A stretch of 64,000 nucleotides of DNA from Bacillota bacterium. GTDB lineage: Bacteria > Bacillota > Clostridia > Lachnospirales > Lachnospiraceae. Shown here in pieces: positions 54,505 through 63,045 of the stretch (position 1 is its first letter; the number at the start of each line of letters is the position of its first letter). Made by a program: the position numbers and the translations under genes. Where the stretch lies: positions 79,292-143,291 of the forward strand of contig JAEXAX010000024.1 in NCBI GenBank assembly GCA_023458035.1. Direction: 5' to 3'. The notes beneath the pieces are model-generated. The model was not told the origin of the DNA and did no database searches. It saw nothing but the letters and a program-made list of their open reading frames with translations.

Positions 54505-55398
54505 TTGCCCAACACCGTTCACCCGAAGACTTCAAACACGCATCAACTGCTAATGGGTATGGTTTTTATCATACTATCCGCTCTGGCCTTCGCCTTTATG
54601 TCACTCTTTGTCCGGCTGGCCGGCGATCTGCCTTCCTTTGAAAAAGTCTTTTTTAGAAACCTTTTCGCCGTCTTTATCGCCTTCTACCTACTGCGAAAAA
54701 AAGGACTGACACTGAAACCGAAAGCCGGCCTGACCGGCTGGCATCTACTGCGATCTCTGACCGGTTTTGCCGGTGTCATCTTTAACTTTTATGCTATCGA
54801 TCATCTGATTATCTCCGATGCCTCGATGCTCAATAAGCTGTCACCGTTTTTTGCCATCATCTTCTCGCTCTTTATCTTGAAAGAAAAACTGCGGCCGGTA
54901 CAGGGCGTCGCTCTGATCATCGCCTTTTTCGGTGTGCTCTTCGTGGCCAAGCCCAGTTTTCAAATGACAGCCGCCATCCCTTATCTGTCGGGGATCCTCG
55001 GCGGCCTGGCAGCCGGCTTCGCCTACACATGTGTCCGAAAGATGTCCTTGGACGGTGAAGCTCCCGAGCTGATCATCACTATGTTTTCCGGTATCTCGAC
55101 CCTGATTTGTCTGCCGTTGATACTGTTTGCCTTTGTGATGCCCACTCCTATCCAATTAGGATATATGATATTATCCGGTATTTCAGCCGCGGCAGCTCAG
55201 GTCTGCATCACCAAAGCATACGGCTACGCCCCGGCTTCCGAAATCTCGATTTATGATTATACAAACATCCTGTTTTCCGCCATCCTCGGTTATCTCTTTT
55301 TATCCCAAACACCGGATGGCTTAAGTGTGCTTGGCTACTTCATTATCCTCAGCGCCTCTCTCGGAATCTATCTGTGGAATAATCGAAGGAATAAGTAA
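54505..55398 (+). CDS. EamA/DMT-family membrane transporter
   Basis: A 297-residue protein with ten hydrophobic segments in two EamA repeats (LLMGMVFIILSALAFAFMSL in the first, GILGGLAAGFAYTCVR in the second). Substrate not predictable. I use TTG 54505, which sits 8 nt after AAAGGAG; a GTG at 54496 overlaps that site. It is on the plus strand and convergent with eno. Confidence 0.85.
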   Translation: MPNTVHPKTSNTHQLLMGMVFIILSALAFAFMSLFVRLAGDLPSFEKVFFRNLFAVFIAFYLLRKKGLTLKPKAGLTGWHLLRSLTGFAGVIFNFYAIDHLIISDASMLNKLSPFFAIIFSLFILKEKLRPVQGVALIIAFFGVLFVAKPSFQMTAAIPYLSGILGGLAAGFAYTCVRKMSLDGEAPELIITMFSGISTLICLPLILFAFVMPTPIQLGYMILSGISAAAAQVCITKAYGYAPASEISIYDYTNILFSAILGYLFLSQTPDGLSVLGYFIILSASLGIYLWNNRRNK

Positions 55399-55421
55399 GA
55401 ACCGCTATCATCACGAAAATC

Positions 55422-55468
55422 AAAAAGGAAATCTGAGCCAGAAATAAATACAAGCAGATTTCCTTTTT
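55422..55468. terminator. Bidirectional terminator between DMT and eno
   Basis: Arms AAAAAGGAAATCTG and CAGATTTCCTTTTT (14 bp), with A/T tracts for both strands. Confidence 0.93.
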
Positions 55469-55499
55469 GCTAACTGTTTATTTTTTTATCAAACCCATT

Positions 55500-56798
55500 T
55501 TACTTTTTCAGCGAAAAGCAGCCCAACCGGCGATAAGCCGCGCCGGCACCCAGTTCCTCTTCCACACGCAGAAGCTGGTTATACTTAGCCACACGCTCGC
55601 TTCTGCTCGGCGCACCGGTCTTGATCTGTCCGGCGTTTAATGCCACTGCCAGATCAGCTATACTGGTATCCTCCGTCTCACCGGAACGGTGCGATACGAC
55701 AGCTGTGTAACCGGCCTTATGCGCCATCTTGATAGCCTCCAGAGTTTCCGATACAGAGCCGATCTGGTTCAGCTTAATCAGGATGGAATTGCCGCAGCCG
55801 GTCTCAATACCCTTGCGTAGTCTTTCGGTATTGGTTACGAACAGGTCATCGCCTACTAACTGAACCTTATCGCCCAAAGCAGCGGTCAGCTTCTTCCAGC
55901 CTTCCCAGTCCTCTTCGTCCAGACCGTCCTCAATAGATTTGATCGGGTACTTCTCTACCAGCTTGGCCCAATGTGCAATCAGCTCATCGGTGGTGAAATC
56001 CTGCTTTGATTTCGGCAGATGATACCGGCCGACCTGTCCCTTTACCTTCCACTCACTGGAAGCAGCGTCCATGGCCAGCACGAAGTCCGTCCCCGGTTCA
56101 TAACCGGCATTCTTTACGGCTTCCAAAATAAACTGAATGGCCTGCTCGTCACTCTCCAGATTCGGTGCGAAACCGCCCTCATCTCCCACGCTGGTCGCCA
56201 ACCCCTTACTCTTTAACAGGGCTGCCAGCGCATGGAAGACCTCGGTACACTGGCGCAGTCCCTCGGCAAAATTGGCTGCGCCGACCGGCATAATCATAAA
56301 TTCCTGCACGTCCATGTTGTTGGCGGCATGAGCGCCGCCGTTTAAGATGTTCATCATCGGAACCGGCAGGGTATTGGCCTGCACACCGCCGATGAAGCGG
56401 TACAACGGTAGTCCAAGAGCCCTGGCTGCCGCCGAAGATGCGGCCAACGAAACCGCCAGTATAGCATTGGCTCCCAGATTTGACTTGTCCTTGGTACCGT
56501 CTGCTTTGAACATAGCCTGATCAACTGCATAAATATCGGTCACATCCATGCCCATTAAAGCATCATTTAAAATGGTGTTGATATTATTGACAGCCTTTGA
56601 CACGCCTTTGCCGCCGTAACGACTGCTGTCGCCGTCTCTTAATTCCAACGCCTCAAAAATGCCGGTGGATGCTCCGCTCGGGGCCGCACCGCGGCCGACC
56701 GTTCCATCTGTCAAGATCACTTCCGCCTCAACGGTCGGATTTCCCCTGGAATCGATGATCTGTCTGCCTATGACCTTTTCAATCTGTAAATGCTTCAT
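55500..56798 (-). CDS. eno: Enolase
   Basis: A 432-residue enolase. GAAPSGASTGIFEALELRDG starts the catalytic loop; GDEGGFAPNL, LVGDDLFVTN and KLNQIGSVSETLEA are metal and active-site motifs; SHRSGETEDTSIADLAV ends it. It makes phosphoenolpyruvate in glycolysis. The 330-nt upstream leader contains a terminator-like hairpin. Confidence 0.98.
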   Translation of the reverse strand: MKHLQIEKVIGRQIIDSRGNPTVEAEVILTDGTVGRGAAPSGASTGIFEALELRDGDSSRYGGKGVSKAVNNINTILNDALMGMDVTDIYAVDQAMFKADGTKDKSNLGANAILAVSLAASSAAARALGLPLYRFIGGVQANTLPVPMMNILNGGAHAANNMDVQEFMIMPVGAANFAEGLRQCTEVFHALAALLKSKGLATSVGDEGGFAPNLESDEQAIQFILEAVKNAGYEPGTDFVLAMDAASSEWKVKGQVGRYHLPKSKQDFTTDELIAHWAKLVEKYPIKSIEDGLDEEDWEGWKKLTAALGDKVQLVGDDLFVTNTERLRKGIETGCGNSILIKLNQIGSVSETLEAIKMAHKAGYTAVVSHRSGETEDTSIADLAVALNAGQIKTGAPSRSERVAKYNQLLRVEEELGAGAAYRRLGCFSLKK

Positions 56799-56909
56799 AT
56801 TTTACCTCTTTCCTTTGTAATCATCTATCTGTCACGGTTCATCACCGTCACAAGCATCCATCTGCCCGCCAAACCGAGATCTCATTACGATCAGCTGATT
56901 TTTAGGCAG

Positions 56910-56946
56910 AAAAATGCCCCTGTGAGGGAGAACTCACAGAGGCATT
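56910..56946 (-). terminator. Attenuator-like hairpin upstream of eno
   Basis: 14-bp arms with one mismatch (AATGCCCCTGTGAG and CTCACAGAGGCATT), then TTTTTCTGCC on the minus strand, about 110 nt before the eno ATG. It may end smpB/rnr transcription or attenuate eno. Confidence 0.7.
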
Positions 56947-57022
56947 CCCTCAATTTGCAACACAATGATAAAACATTTTATGAACTTAGGAGATTTGTTC
57001 TGTTGCATGTTAAGGAGTAACT

Positions 57023-57058
57023 ATGAAATGTGTATGTATGTGTGTTAGGCTTTCCTAA
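57023..57058 (+). CDS. Candidate 11-residue cysteine-rich mini-ORF
   Basis: Plus-strand ATG 6 nt after AAGGAG encodes MKCVCMCVRLS then TAA. It is followed by a hairpin with a T run at 57102-57127. No strong promoter was seen. It may be a cysteine-sensing leader or chance. Confidence 0.3.
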   Translation: MKCVCMCVRLS

Positions 57059-57066
57059 CTGAGCTT

Positions 57067-57095
57067 ATAATATCACAGCTTTATATGGATTGCAA
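57067..57095 (-). promoter_or_regulatory. Possible promoter for the eno leader
   Basis: Minus-strand -35 TTGCAA (57090-57095), 17-nt spacer, -10 TATTAT (57067-57072). Confidence 0.5.
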
Positions 57096-57101
57096 TAGTT
57101 T

Positions 57102-57127
57102 TTGAGAAAAATTCTCAATTATTTTTT
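57102..57127 (+). terminator. Small plus-strand terminator
   Basis: TTGAGAA/TTCTCAA stem followed by ATTATTTTTT on the plus strand, 44 nt after the mini-ORF. Confidence 0.6.
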
Positions 57128-57130
57128 GGC

Positions 57131-57595
57131 CTACAGATTTTTGATCTTAAATTCGCGCTCATGCTCGCGGCGCTGATCCTTCTTGGCTATATCCTGACGT
57201 TTGTCATGCAGTTTCTTCCCTCTGGCTACACCGATCTGCACCTTAACATGACTTCCCTTTATGTACACTGCCAATGGCATAATGGTATAACCGGCAGCCG
57301 CGCTCTTGCCGGCCAGCTTATTGAGCTCATGCCTGTGCAGCAGCAGCTTTCTGGCGCGCAGCGGATCGCGATTGAAGATATTCCCCTTTTCATACGGCGG
57401 AATGTGCATCCCCAGAATATAAGCCTCCCCCCGTTCAATCTGAATATAGGCTTCCTTGATACTGCACCGCCCCATACGCAGGGATTTGACCTCTGTACCG
57501 ACCAGAGCAATACCGGCTTCATAGGTTTCCTCTATAAAATAATCATGGTATGCCTTTTTATGATTGGCAATTTGTTTGATGGAATCCTTTCCCAC
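57131..57595 (-). CDS. smpB: SsrA-binding protein SmpB
   Basis: A 154-residue SmpB (ANHKKAYHDYFIEETYEAGI, LVGTEVKSLRMGRCSIKEAY, KLHDKRQDIAKKDQRREHER). It carries tmRNA to stalled ribosomes. The start is GTG, after GGAGGAG. It lies 2 nt after rnr. The tmRNA gene, often next to smpB, is not here. Confidence 0.97.
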   Translation of the reverse strand: MGKDSIKQIANHKKAYHDYFIEETYEAGIALVGTEVKSLRMGRCSIKEAYIQIERGEAYILGMHIPPYEKGNIFNRDPLRARKLLLHRHELNKLAGKSAAAGYTIMPLAVYIKGSHVKVQIGVARGKKLHDKRQDIAKKDQRREHEREFKIKNL

Positions 57596-57597
57596 CC

Positions 57598-59757
57598 TTA
57601 CTCCTCCTCTTCATCGATGAATAAGAAATCGATCTTTCCGTCCAATACCGACACATCTGAAATAACGATCTTCAAACGATCGCCTATACAAAATTCCCGT
57701 CCGCTGCGCTTTCCGATCACGCGATGGCTTACAGCATCAAAGGTATAATAATCCCCCGGCAGATCCTTTGCACGGATCAGACCCTCAATAGTATTCGGCA
57801 ACATCACATAGATGCCGTGCTCGGCTACCGAAGTGACCATGCCGATGTACTCTTGACCGAGGTGCAGCTTAGCATACTCGGCCATCTTCATCTTTTTGGC
57901 TTCGCGCTCCAGCTCATCGGCCCGCAGCTCTGTCTGAGACGCCCACTTGGCCACCTGTGGCAGAATCTCGCGATAATGATTGATCCGCTCCTCCGACAGT
58001 CTGTCATGCAGGCACTCCTTGATAATTCGGTGGATCTGCAAATCCGGATAACGCCTGATCGGCGACGTAAAATGACTGTATTGGCTGATCTGCAAGGCAA
58101 AATGTCCTTCACAGAAGGCGCTGTACTGGGCACGCGGCATGCACCGCAGAGTCAATCGTTTGATAAACTCCTCCCGTTCTGTTCCGATCTGACGTTCCAG
58201 CAACTGTTGTAAGGCATGACTTAAGCCCTTACGACTCTGCTTGATATGCAACCCCATACCGGACAGAACCATTTCCAGATCCTGTAATTTTTCTGCCGTC
58301 GGCTCGGCATGTACACGATATAAAAACGGCAGCTCCCGCCAGAAATACTCTTTGGCCACAGTTTCATTGGCCAGAAGCATAAAGTCTTCAATGATAGCAT
58401 TTGACACACCACGCTCATACGGTCTGACATCGATCGGCTGCCCCTGCTCATTTAGGACGATCTTCGTTTCCGGGAAGTCAAATTGCAGGCCGCCCCGTTT
58501 TTCTCTGGCCCGACGGATCATATCCGATACGATCCTCATCCGCTCAAGCAACGGCACGAGCTCTGCGTAAGTTTCGCGCAAAGCGGCATCCCCATCCAGG
58601 ATCAGCTGAACATCCTGATAGGTCATACGGCAACGACTCTCAATGACGGTTTCACAAATCTCATGACCGACAACCCGACCCAAATGATCCACCTCCATCA
58701 GGCAGCTGAGCGCCAGCTTCGGCTCGCCCGGATGCAGGGAACAACTGCCGTTTGATAAAGCTTGCGGCAACATCGGCAGGACACGATCCGGCAGATACAC
58801 ACTGGTACCGCGGCGCAGCGCCTCACTGTCCAGGGCACTGCCTTCCTTGACGTATTCAGCCACATCCGCAATATGCACGCCCAATCTATACCCGTCATCC
58901 GTTTCCGTCAAACTGATGGCATCATCCAGATCCTTGGCATCTTCGCCGTCAATGGTGATAATTAGCTCCGAGCGCAGATCCAAACGACCGGCCAGCTGCG
59001 CTTCGGTAATAGGCTTTTGCGCCAGCGCCTCAGCTTGGTCCTCAACAGCTGCCGGAAACACCTCATTCAGTTCATACTGGTACAGCAGGGCTTCCATATC
59101 CACGCCGGCCGCTCCCTTTTTGCCGATCACACGGATGATTTTACCCTCCGGCAATCTGCGTTTATCTCCATAATGCTGCAGCTCCAGTACCACCTTGTCC
59201 ATCGGTTCAGCTGTCAAACCACCCTTGGTGACACGGATTCCGGCCGGATAACGATTTTTATCCGGCCGGACAAGACCGCGTCCACGCTCTACCTTATACA
59301 AGCCTACCAGTGTCTTGGTGTTTCTCTCCAGTACCTTGACCACCTGCCCGATCCGCCGACGTCCGGTCTGCTGTGGACACACCTCGATCCTGACAGTATC
59401 ATTATGAAAGGCCGTTCCCTCATTTCCTTCCGGGATAAAGATATCTTCCTCTTCACCTTCTACTTCGACAAAACCAAAGCCATTCGGGTGACCGAGATAG
59501 CGCCCCTCCATCATTTTTGATTTGGCCAGACTGTATCGACCTCGCTTGTTCAGCTCGACCTTGCCTTCCCTCACCAGCTCGTCCAGCAAGGCAGTCAGCA
59601 GCTCTCGATCCTCCGATTTGACCTGTAGAAGCAGTGCCAATTCCTTCTGCTTCATCGGACGGTACTGCGCCTCTCCCATCAGGTGCAGAAGCAGTGCTTT
59701 TCTGTCGCCGCGGCCGGTTTCCTGTCGGCCTGTCCGTTTTTCTCTTTTCTGTTTCAA
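57598..59757 (-). CDS. rnr: Ribonuclease R
   Basis: A 719-residue RNase R: an N-terminal helix-turn-helix, cold-shock domains (YLGHPNGFGFVEVEGEEEDIFIP), the RNB catalytic domain (TIDGEDAKDLDDAISL with metal aspartates) and a C-terminal S1 domain (YIGMVTSVAEHGIYVMLPNTIEG). It degrades structured RNA with SmpB/tmRNA. The long lysine-rich tail seen in some RNase R is absent. The start codon is TTG after AAAGGAAAT. Confidence 0.95.
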   Translation of the reverse strand: MKQKREKRTGRQETGRGDRKALLLHLMGEAQYRPMKQKELALLLQVKSEDRELLTALLDELVREGKVELNKRGRYSLAKSKMMEGRYLGHPNGFGFVEVEGEEEDIFIPEGNEGTAFHNDTVRIEVCPQQTGRRRIGQVVKVLERNTKTLVGLYKVERGRGLVRPDKNRYPAGIRVTKGGLTAEPMDKVVLELQHYGDKRRLPEGKIIRVIGKKGAAGVDMEALLYQYELNEVFPAAVEDQAEALAQKPITEAQLAGRLDLRSELIITIDGEDAKDLDDAISLTETDDGYRLGVHIADVAEYVKEGSALDSEALRRGTSVYLPDRVLPMLPQALSNGSCSLHPGEPKLALSCLMEVDHLGRVVGHEICETVIESRCRMTYQDVQLILDGDAALRETYAELVPLLERMRIVSDMIRRAREKRGGLQFDFPETKIVLNEQGQPIDVRPYERGVSNAIIEDFMLLANETVAKEYFWRELPFLYRVHAEPTAEKLQDLEMVLSGMGLHIKQSRKGLSHALQQLLERQIGTEREEFIKRLTLRCMPRAQYSAFCEGHFALQISQYSHFTSPIRRYPDLQIHRIIKECLHDRLSEERINHYREILPQVAKWASQTELRADELEREAKKMKMAEYAKLHLGQEYIGMVTSVAEHGIYVMLPNTIEGLIRAKDLPGDYYTFDAVSHRVIGKRSGREFCIGDRLKIVISDVSVLDGKIDFLFIDEEEE

Positions 59758-59814
59758 TTTATTTCCTTTCTTCTGCTCTGCATCACGGCCGTCCGGTTGC
59801 TTTCATCGGGTTAA

Positions 59815-59854
59815 ACAAAAAGCCAAAAGGCACCTCTTATACAAGAGATGCCTT
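59815..59854 (-). terminator. Intrinsic terminator after secG
   Basis: AAGGCACCTCTT/AAGAGATGCCTT arms (59827-59854) then CCTTTTGGCTTTTTG on the minus strand. Confidence 0.82.
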
Positions 59855-59864
59855 ATCATTTCCC

Positions 59865-60110
59865 TTATGCCAAAACATTCAAAACAGTCGATAATACCAA
59901 GAAGGCTACGGCCGATAAGGTCGTCAGCTTGATCAATCTTCCTTCGGATGTTCTGCCTTTAATCTTCGCATAATAGGTATCCTGATTCTGAACCGCCCCG
60001 GACAGTGCGGACATTCCGTTCTCTTTACCCTCCTGCAATAATACGATGACCGATAAGGCTACGCAATCAATGATAAAAATGATCGTTAAAATCGTCTTTA
60101 AATGTAACAA
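59865..60110 (-). CDS. secG: Preprotein translocase subunit SecG
   Basis: An 81-residue protein with two membrane helices (TIIFIIDCVALSVIVLLQEG and TTLSAVAFLVLSTVLNVLA). The linker contains the conserved GxNG-like segment. It completes the SecYEG channel. The start is TTG after GGGAGGTG. It precedes rnr, the usual Firmicutes order, and marks the end of the core genome here. Confidence 0.9.
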   Translation of the reverse strand: MLHLKTILTIIFIIDCVALSVIVLLQEGKENGMSALSGAVQNQDTYYAKIKGRTSEGRLIKLTTLSAVAFLVLSTVLNVLA

Positions 60111-60173
60111 GTTCTTCCACCTCCCATGTGTTAGTCTTGCGGCGTTTCCTAAGACTCACAATAAACGTTGTTA

Positions 60174-60202
60174 ATTATAGCATGTTTTTTTAAGAACCGC
60201 AA
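60174..60202 (-). promoter_or_regulatory. Promoter for secG
   Basis: Minus-strand -35 TTGCGG (60197-60202), 17-nt spacer, -10 TATAAT (60174-60179). Confidence 0.65.
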
Positions 60203-60375
60203 GACCTGTATTATCGGTGTATCTGTCAAGGTCTAATTGGCATTTTATTTTTTGTTTTTGATTTATAATATTTCATTCAGATAGTCGTACTATCCAAAAA
60301 CTATCTTTTATCGGCCTAGCGACTGATCGCCTAAAAATAGGTATCACAAAAAAACCTTGAACTCCTATTTTCGAT

Positions 60376-61827
60376 TTAGTCCAAAATTGACCGGTTTTGA
60401 ATACTCTTATTTAATTTACGAATCGCATGACCGGCATATATGTGTCCTTTAGCTGTTCCGATGCTCTTCAGTTTCTTTCTTTTAGGATGATTCTTTTTTA
60501 TATGGTTTAATCTTTTTTCATTCCTAACAAAAGAAAAACAACAGTTTATATCATCCTCTAAGGTTCCATTTTGAATGCTGCAAAGCAATTTAACCATATG
60601 ATTACCTGAGCGTTTTCGCCAGGACATCCTCTGATGCTTCATTCTTCTTGTAATAAGGTTAAAGTTATTGCTCTCTTGAATCCCCATTCCTCGATAGACT
60701 TTATCTGCTTCAAGCAAGTCAGGATCAATCAATGTTTTATAGCTTTTCAACTGATCTATATGATTTTCCAAATATTGCTTCGTCTCTCGTGCTTTTGCCA
60801 CCCATTCATCCATGTAAGAAATGCTATTGATATAAGTATCTAATACATCAAGAAGATCCTCCGGCTGCTCTTTATATAGCAGTTCCAATAACCAGCTCCG
60901 CATTTTTTTATGATAGATGTTCTGATGAATAGAACGCATGATATGAAAGCGATCCAGCTGAATTACAGTGGGTTTATACGGAACATCTGTACACCACTTT
61001 GCTCCGTCTGTATTTAGAATTCTGGCTTTGTTAGTGTCCATATTGTAATGACTATGAATAGCATATTCTCGCTTTTCATGAAAATCCATACTATCCGTAA
61101 ATTCGGCAAATGACAGCTTGTTTTGCAAAAAGAACTGATCCTTGCCTTGTTCGCTCCAGCCGGTATAGCAGGTAGATACCTTTAATTCTTTAGATGGTGA
61201 AACTTCTCTTTGCAAGGACAGATACACTCCATCCACTTCTTCAAATAAAACTGTAGCTTCAACTGATCCAGGCTCATATATTCCACTTTTCTGCTGTATC
61301 TTTTCTTTTTGCATAACGGATTGTCCGAATCTTTCTTTCAGATTCCAAATGGCTTGATGACTAACCGGCAGGCCGATCGCTCGATCAGATGTGTGTGCAG
61401 ACTTTCGAAACGATTTATCGGCTGCTTCACTTAATAAAACCTGTGTTGCTTTTTTACTAAACGATCCGATCTTAGTGATTTTCAAAGATTGATCCAATAA
61501 AAAAACAAATTGTTGATCAGTCTGATAAATACGCCTGGTATACTCAACCGGCCCGAATACAGTTTTTAAGCAGTTTGTCCGTTTCCCTTTATTGCGATAC
61601 ACAGATGGATCTCGGTTTTTCAATATCCAGTCATCATAGCTTTCCAAAATCATTTTGAAAAACAGACATGCACCAGCTTGAAACAGTCTTTGAATTTTTT
61701 CTTCATACTCATCAAAATGTGCCGGATTTTGATTTAATGTTTTAGAAATCATTATTTCAAAGCAATGAAGAAACTCTTTTGTATTAAATAATTCCATTAA
61801 TTGATAACCAATGTACTTTTGTATCAA
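60376..61827 (-). CDS. ISLre2-family transposase (UPF0236)
   Basis: A 483-residue protein of the UPF0236/ISLre2 type (KTVFGPVEYTRRIYQ, LSEAADKSFRKSAH, VLFEEVDGVYLSLQ, ILNTDGAKWCTDVPYKPTVIQLDRFHIMRS). The DG and E acidic residues in these motifs suggest the catalytic core. It is full length and unbroken. The start is probably TTG 61827, five bases after AGGGGG; ATG 61797 is an alternative. The ends of the element were not resolved: no clear terminal repeats were found around 60240 or 61840. Confidence 0.85.
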   Translation of the reverse strand: MIQKYIGYQLMELFNTKEFLHCFEIMISKTLNQNPAHFDEYEEKIQRLFQAGACLFFKMILESYDDWILKNRDPSVYRNKGKRTNCLKTVFGPVEYTRRIYQTDQQFVFLLDQSLKITKIGSFSKKATQVLLSEAADKSFRKSAHTSDRAIGLPVSHQAIWNLKERFGQSVMQKEKIQQKSGIYEPGSVEATVLFEEVDGVYLSLQREVSPSKELKVSTCYTGWSEQGKDQFFLQNKLSFAEFTDSMDFHEKREYAIHSHYNMDTNKARILNTDGAKWCTDVPYKPTVIQLDRFHIMRSIHQNIYHKKMRSWLLELLYKEQPEDLLDVLDTYINSISYMDEWVAKARETKQYLENHIDQLKSYKTLIDPDLLEADKVYRGMGIQESNNFNLITRRMKHQRMSWRKRSGNHMVKLLCSIQNGTLEDDINCCFSFVRNEKRLNHIKKNHPKRKKLKSIGTAKGHIYAGHAIRKLNKSIQNRSILD

Positions 61828-61849
61828 TATTGCCCCCTAACAATAAAAT

Positions 61850-61873
61850 CAAGGTGGCAGTATTGCCACCTTG
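61850..61873. repeat. Palindromic repeat copy R1
   Basis: CAAGGTGGCA-GTAT-TGCCACCTTG: perfect 10-bp arms with a 4-nt centre. Lies between the antitoxin-like remnant and the transposase. Confidence 0.92.
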
Positions 61874-61904
61874 TAAACTGCAATTTAAAGTTTGATTTTT
61901 TATC

Positions 61905-62204
61905 TCATATTTCATCATAATATTCAACCGCCCAATTCTTTAATTTATCAAAGATTTTCTGATTTTTCGGTTCGATGACTAAGCCTTCGAATGATTCACC
62001 ATGCGTAAAATAATAGTCACTTAAAGCTTCTATAATCGGCTGATCGTTACGATGGTCAATTTGCTTAAACAGGTCATTAAAAGTTTGACTCACAGTCGTG
62101 CAAGGTATTCCATCTATTACCTCATAGCGAATTTCATCAAAATTTGGAACAACATGACATATGACATTTTTGTTTATAATCAGAAAAATCCCATATAAGC
62201 ATTT
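61905..62204 (-). pseudogene. C-terminal remnant resembling an AbiEi-type antitoxin
   Basis: An open frame of about 99 codons bounded by TGA at 62205-62207. A good ATG is lacking: the first usable start is a GTG at 62093. The text (DEIRYEVIDGIPCTTVSQTF, then IIEALSDYYFTHGESFEGL, then NWAVEYYDEI) resembles the C-terminal half of AbiEi-family antitoxins of type IV systems, without their N-terminal winged-helix domain. This is a resemblance by eye. No AbiEii toxin follows. It is probably a decayed piece. Confidence 0.45.
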
Positions 62205-62217
62205 TCAATTTTCCTTT

Positions 62218-62478
62218 TTACAAACCATATCTATTCCAAATTTGCAACCTTTGATCAGATGTAATGATGCCGTCCAGCTCCTCCTGTTTGGACGCAGCTT
62301 CAATTCCGGATCTGTAAATATCATACATTGACCAATCACCCTTTTCAAAACATTCATCTGCAAAATTCATAACCTCTCTTAAGGCGGCTGAAACTCTAAA
62401 TGAAATCACAATGTCATGATTCAAATACATAACGATGCCATCGTCACATGTTTTGCAATACTTTTTTTCTTCCGACAT
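62218..62478 (-). CDS. Uncharacterised small protein with CxxC motif
   Basis: An 86-residue soluble protein with a CKTC motif (Cys8, Cys11). It is acidic, with SFRVSAALREVMNFADECFE as a predicted amphipathic helix and a C-terminal WNRYGL. ATG 62478 follows AAGGAGAA. No family recognised. It sits between two palindrome copies upstream and the antitoxin-like remnant. Confidence 0.6.
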   Translation of the reverse strand: MSEEKKYCKTCDDGIVMYLNHDIVISFRVSAALREVMNFADECFEKGDWSMYDIYRSGIEAASKQEELDGIITSDQRLQIWNRYGL

Positions 62479-62531
62479 GTAATAATTCTCCTTATTTTTT
62501 TATTATTCTATCATGCTTAGATTTGTTCTAT

Positions 62532-62552
62532 AAGGTGGCAACTCTGCCACCT
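62532..62552. repeat. Palindromic repeat copy R2 (slightly degenerate)
   Basis: AGGTGGCA-ACTC-TGCCACCT, 8-bp arms. Close relative of the other three copies. Confidence 0.85.
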
Positions 62553-62565
62553 CTACCGCAACCAT

Positions 62566-62589
62566 CAAGGTGGCAATGTTGCCACCTTG
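62566..62589. repeat. Palindromic repeat copy R3
   Basis: CAAGGTGGCA-ATGT-TGCCACCTTG, perfect 10-bp arms. It lies 18 nt past the HEPN gene stop. Confidence 0.92.
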
Positions 62590-62607
62590 TATAACAAATT
62601 TTCCTGT

Positions 62608-63045
62608 CTATAATTCTATTTCCGGATTATGATCCTTGTTAATATAATCATCAAATTCTATTTCATGTAAAATATAAGGATTTTCCAATATTTCTTTAGG
62701 GATCAAGTTTTGAATCTTGGCTTCCAGCAGAGGAACTTCGTTTTTCAATACATTCTTTACAATCAAAAAGTCTATATCTGCATACCCATGAGCAATTCGA
62801 TCTCTCATACCTTTTATGTTTTTTAAACTATACTCAGGATCAGCATACAACTCTTGATCTATATCACGAATCTGAGCTGCCTGCTCCCCAAGTTGCAGAA
62901 TACACATGCCAACAGCATATCTGTTAAACTTGTCTGATAGCATGGTTTCGTAATCAAATGAATACTCACGACATATAGTCATCATATCCTGCACATATTC
63001 ATACATTCTCGCAAATTTATACATGATTCTCGTATTCTTGTTCAT
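62608..63045 (-). CDS. HEPN-family toxin (HepT-like) of a MNT-HEPN pair
   Basis: A 145-residue helical protein. MRDRIAHGYADID near residue 99 contains the RX4HXY motif that is the RNase active site of HEPN toxins, with the tyrosine that the partner MNT protein AMPylates. The start overlaps the MNT gene end by 29 nt, with AAGG a few bases upstream of ATG 63045. In type VII toxin-antitoxin systems (HepT-MntA) the HEPN protein is the toxin. Its C-terminus is longer than the shortest HepT. Confidence 0.88.
   Translation of the reverse strand: MNKNTRIMYKFARMYEYVQDMMTICREYSFDYETMLSDKFNRYAVGMCILQLGEQAAQIRDIDQELYADPEYSLKNIKGMRDRIAHGYADIDFLIVKNVLKNEVPLLEAKIQNLIPKEILENPYILHEIEFDDYINKDHNPEIEL

Larger units (their letters stand above)
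56799..57130. other. 332-nt intergenic region between smpB and eno
   Basis: No long gene. It holds a possible minus-strand promoter for eno (57067-57095), a hairpin followed by T residues (56910-56946), a GTTAGG/CCTAAC hairpin near 57045, and a plus-strand 11-codon mini-ORF followed by its own terminator. No tmRNA sequence was found here. Confidence 0.6.

Noticed and set aside
56799..57130. A tmRNA (ssrA) gene next to smpB
   Set aside because: The gap is only 332 nt, and no tRNA-like acceptor or TTCGAAT T-loop was seen at its ends.
60203..60375. Terminal inverted repeats of the ISLre2 element
   Set aside because: No convincing match between the sequence near 60240 and near 61840 was found by eye, so the ends are left open.
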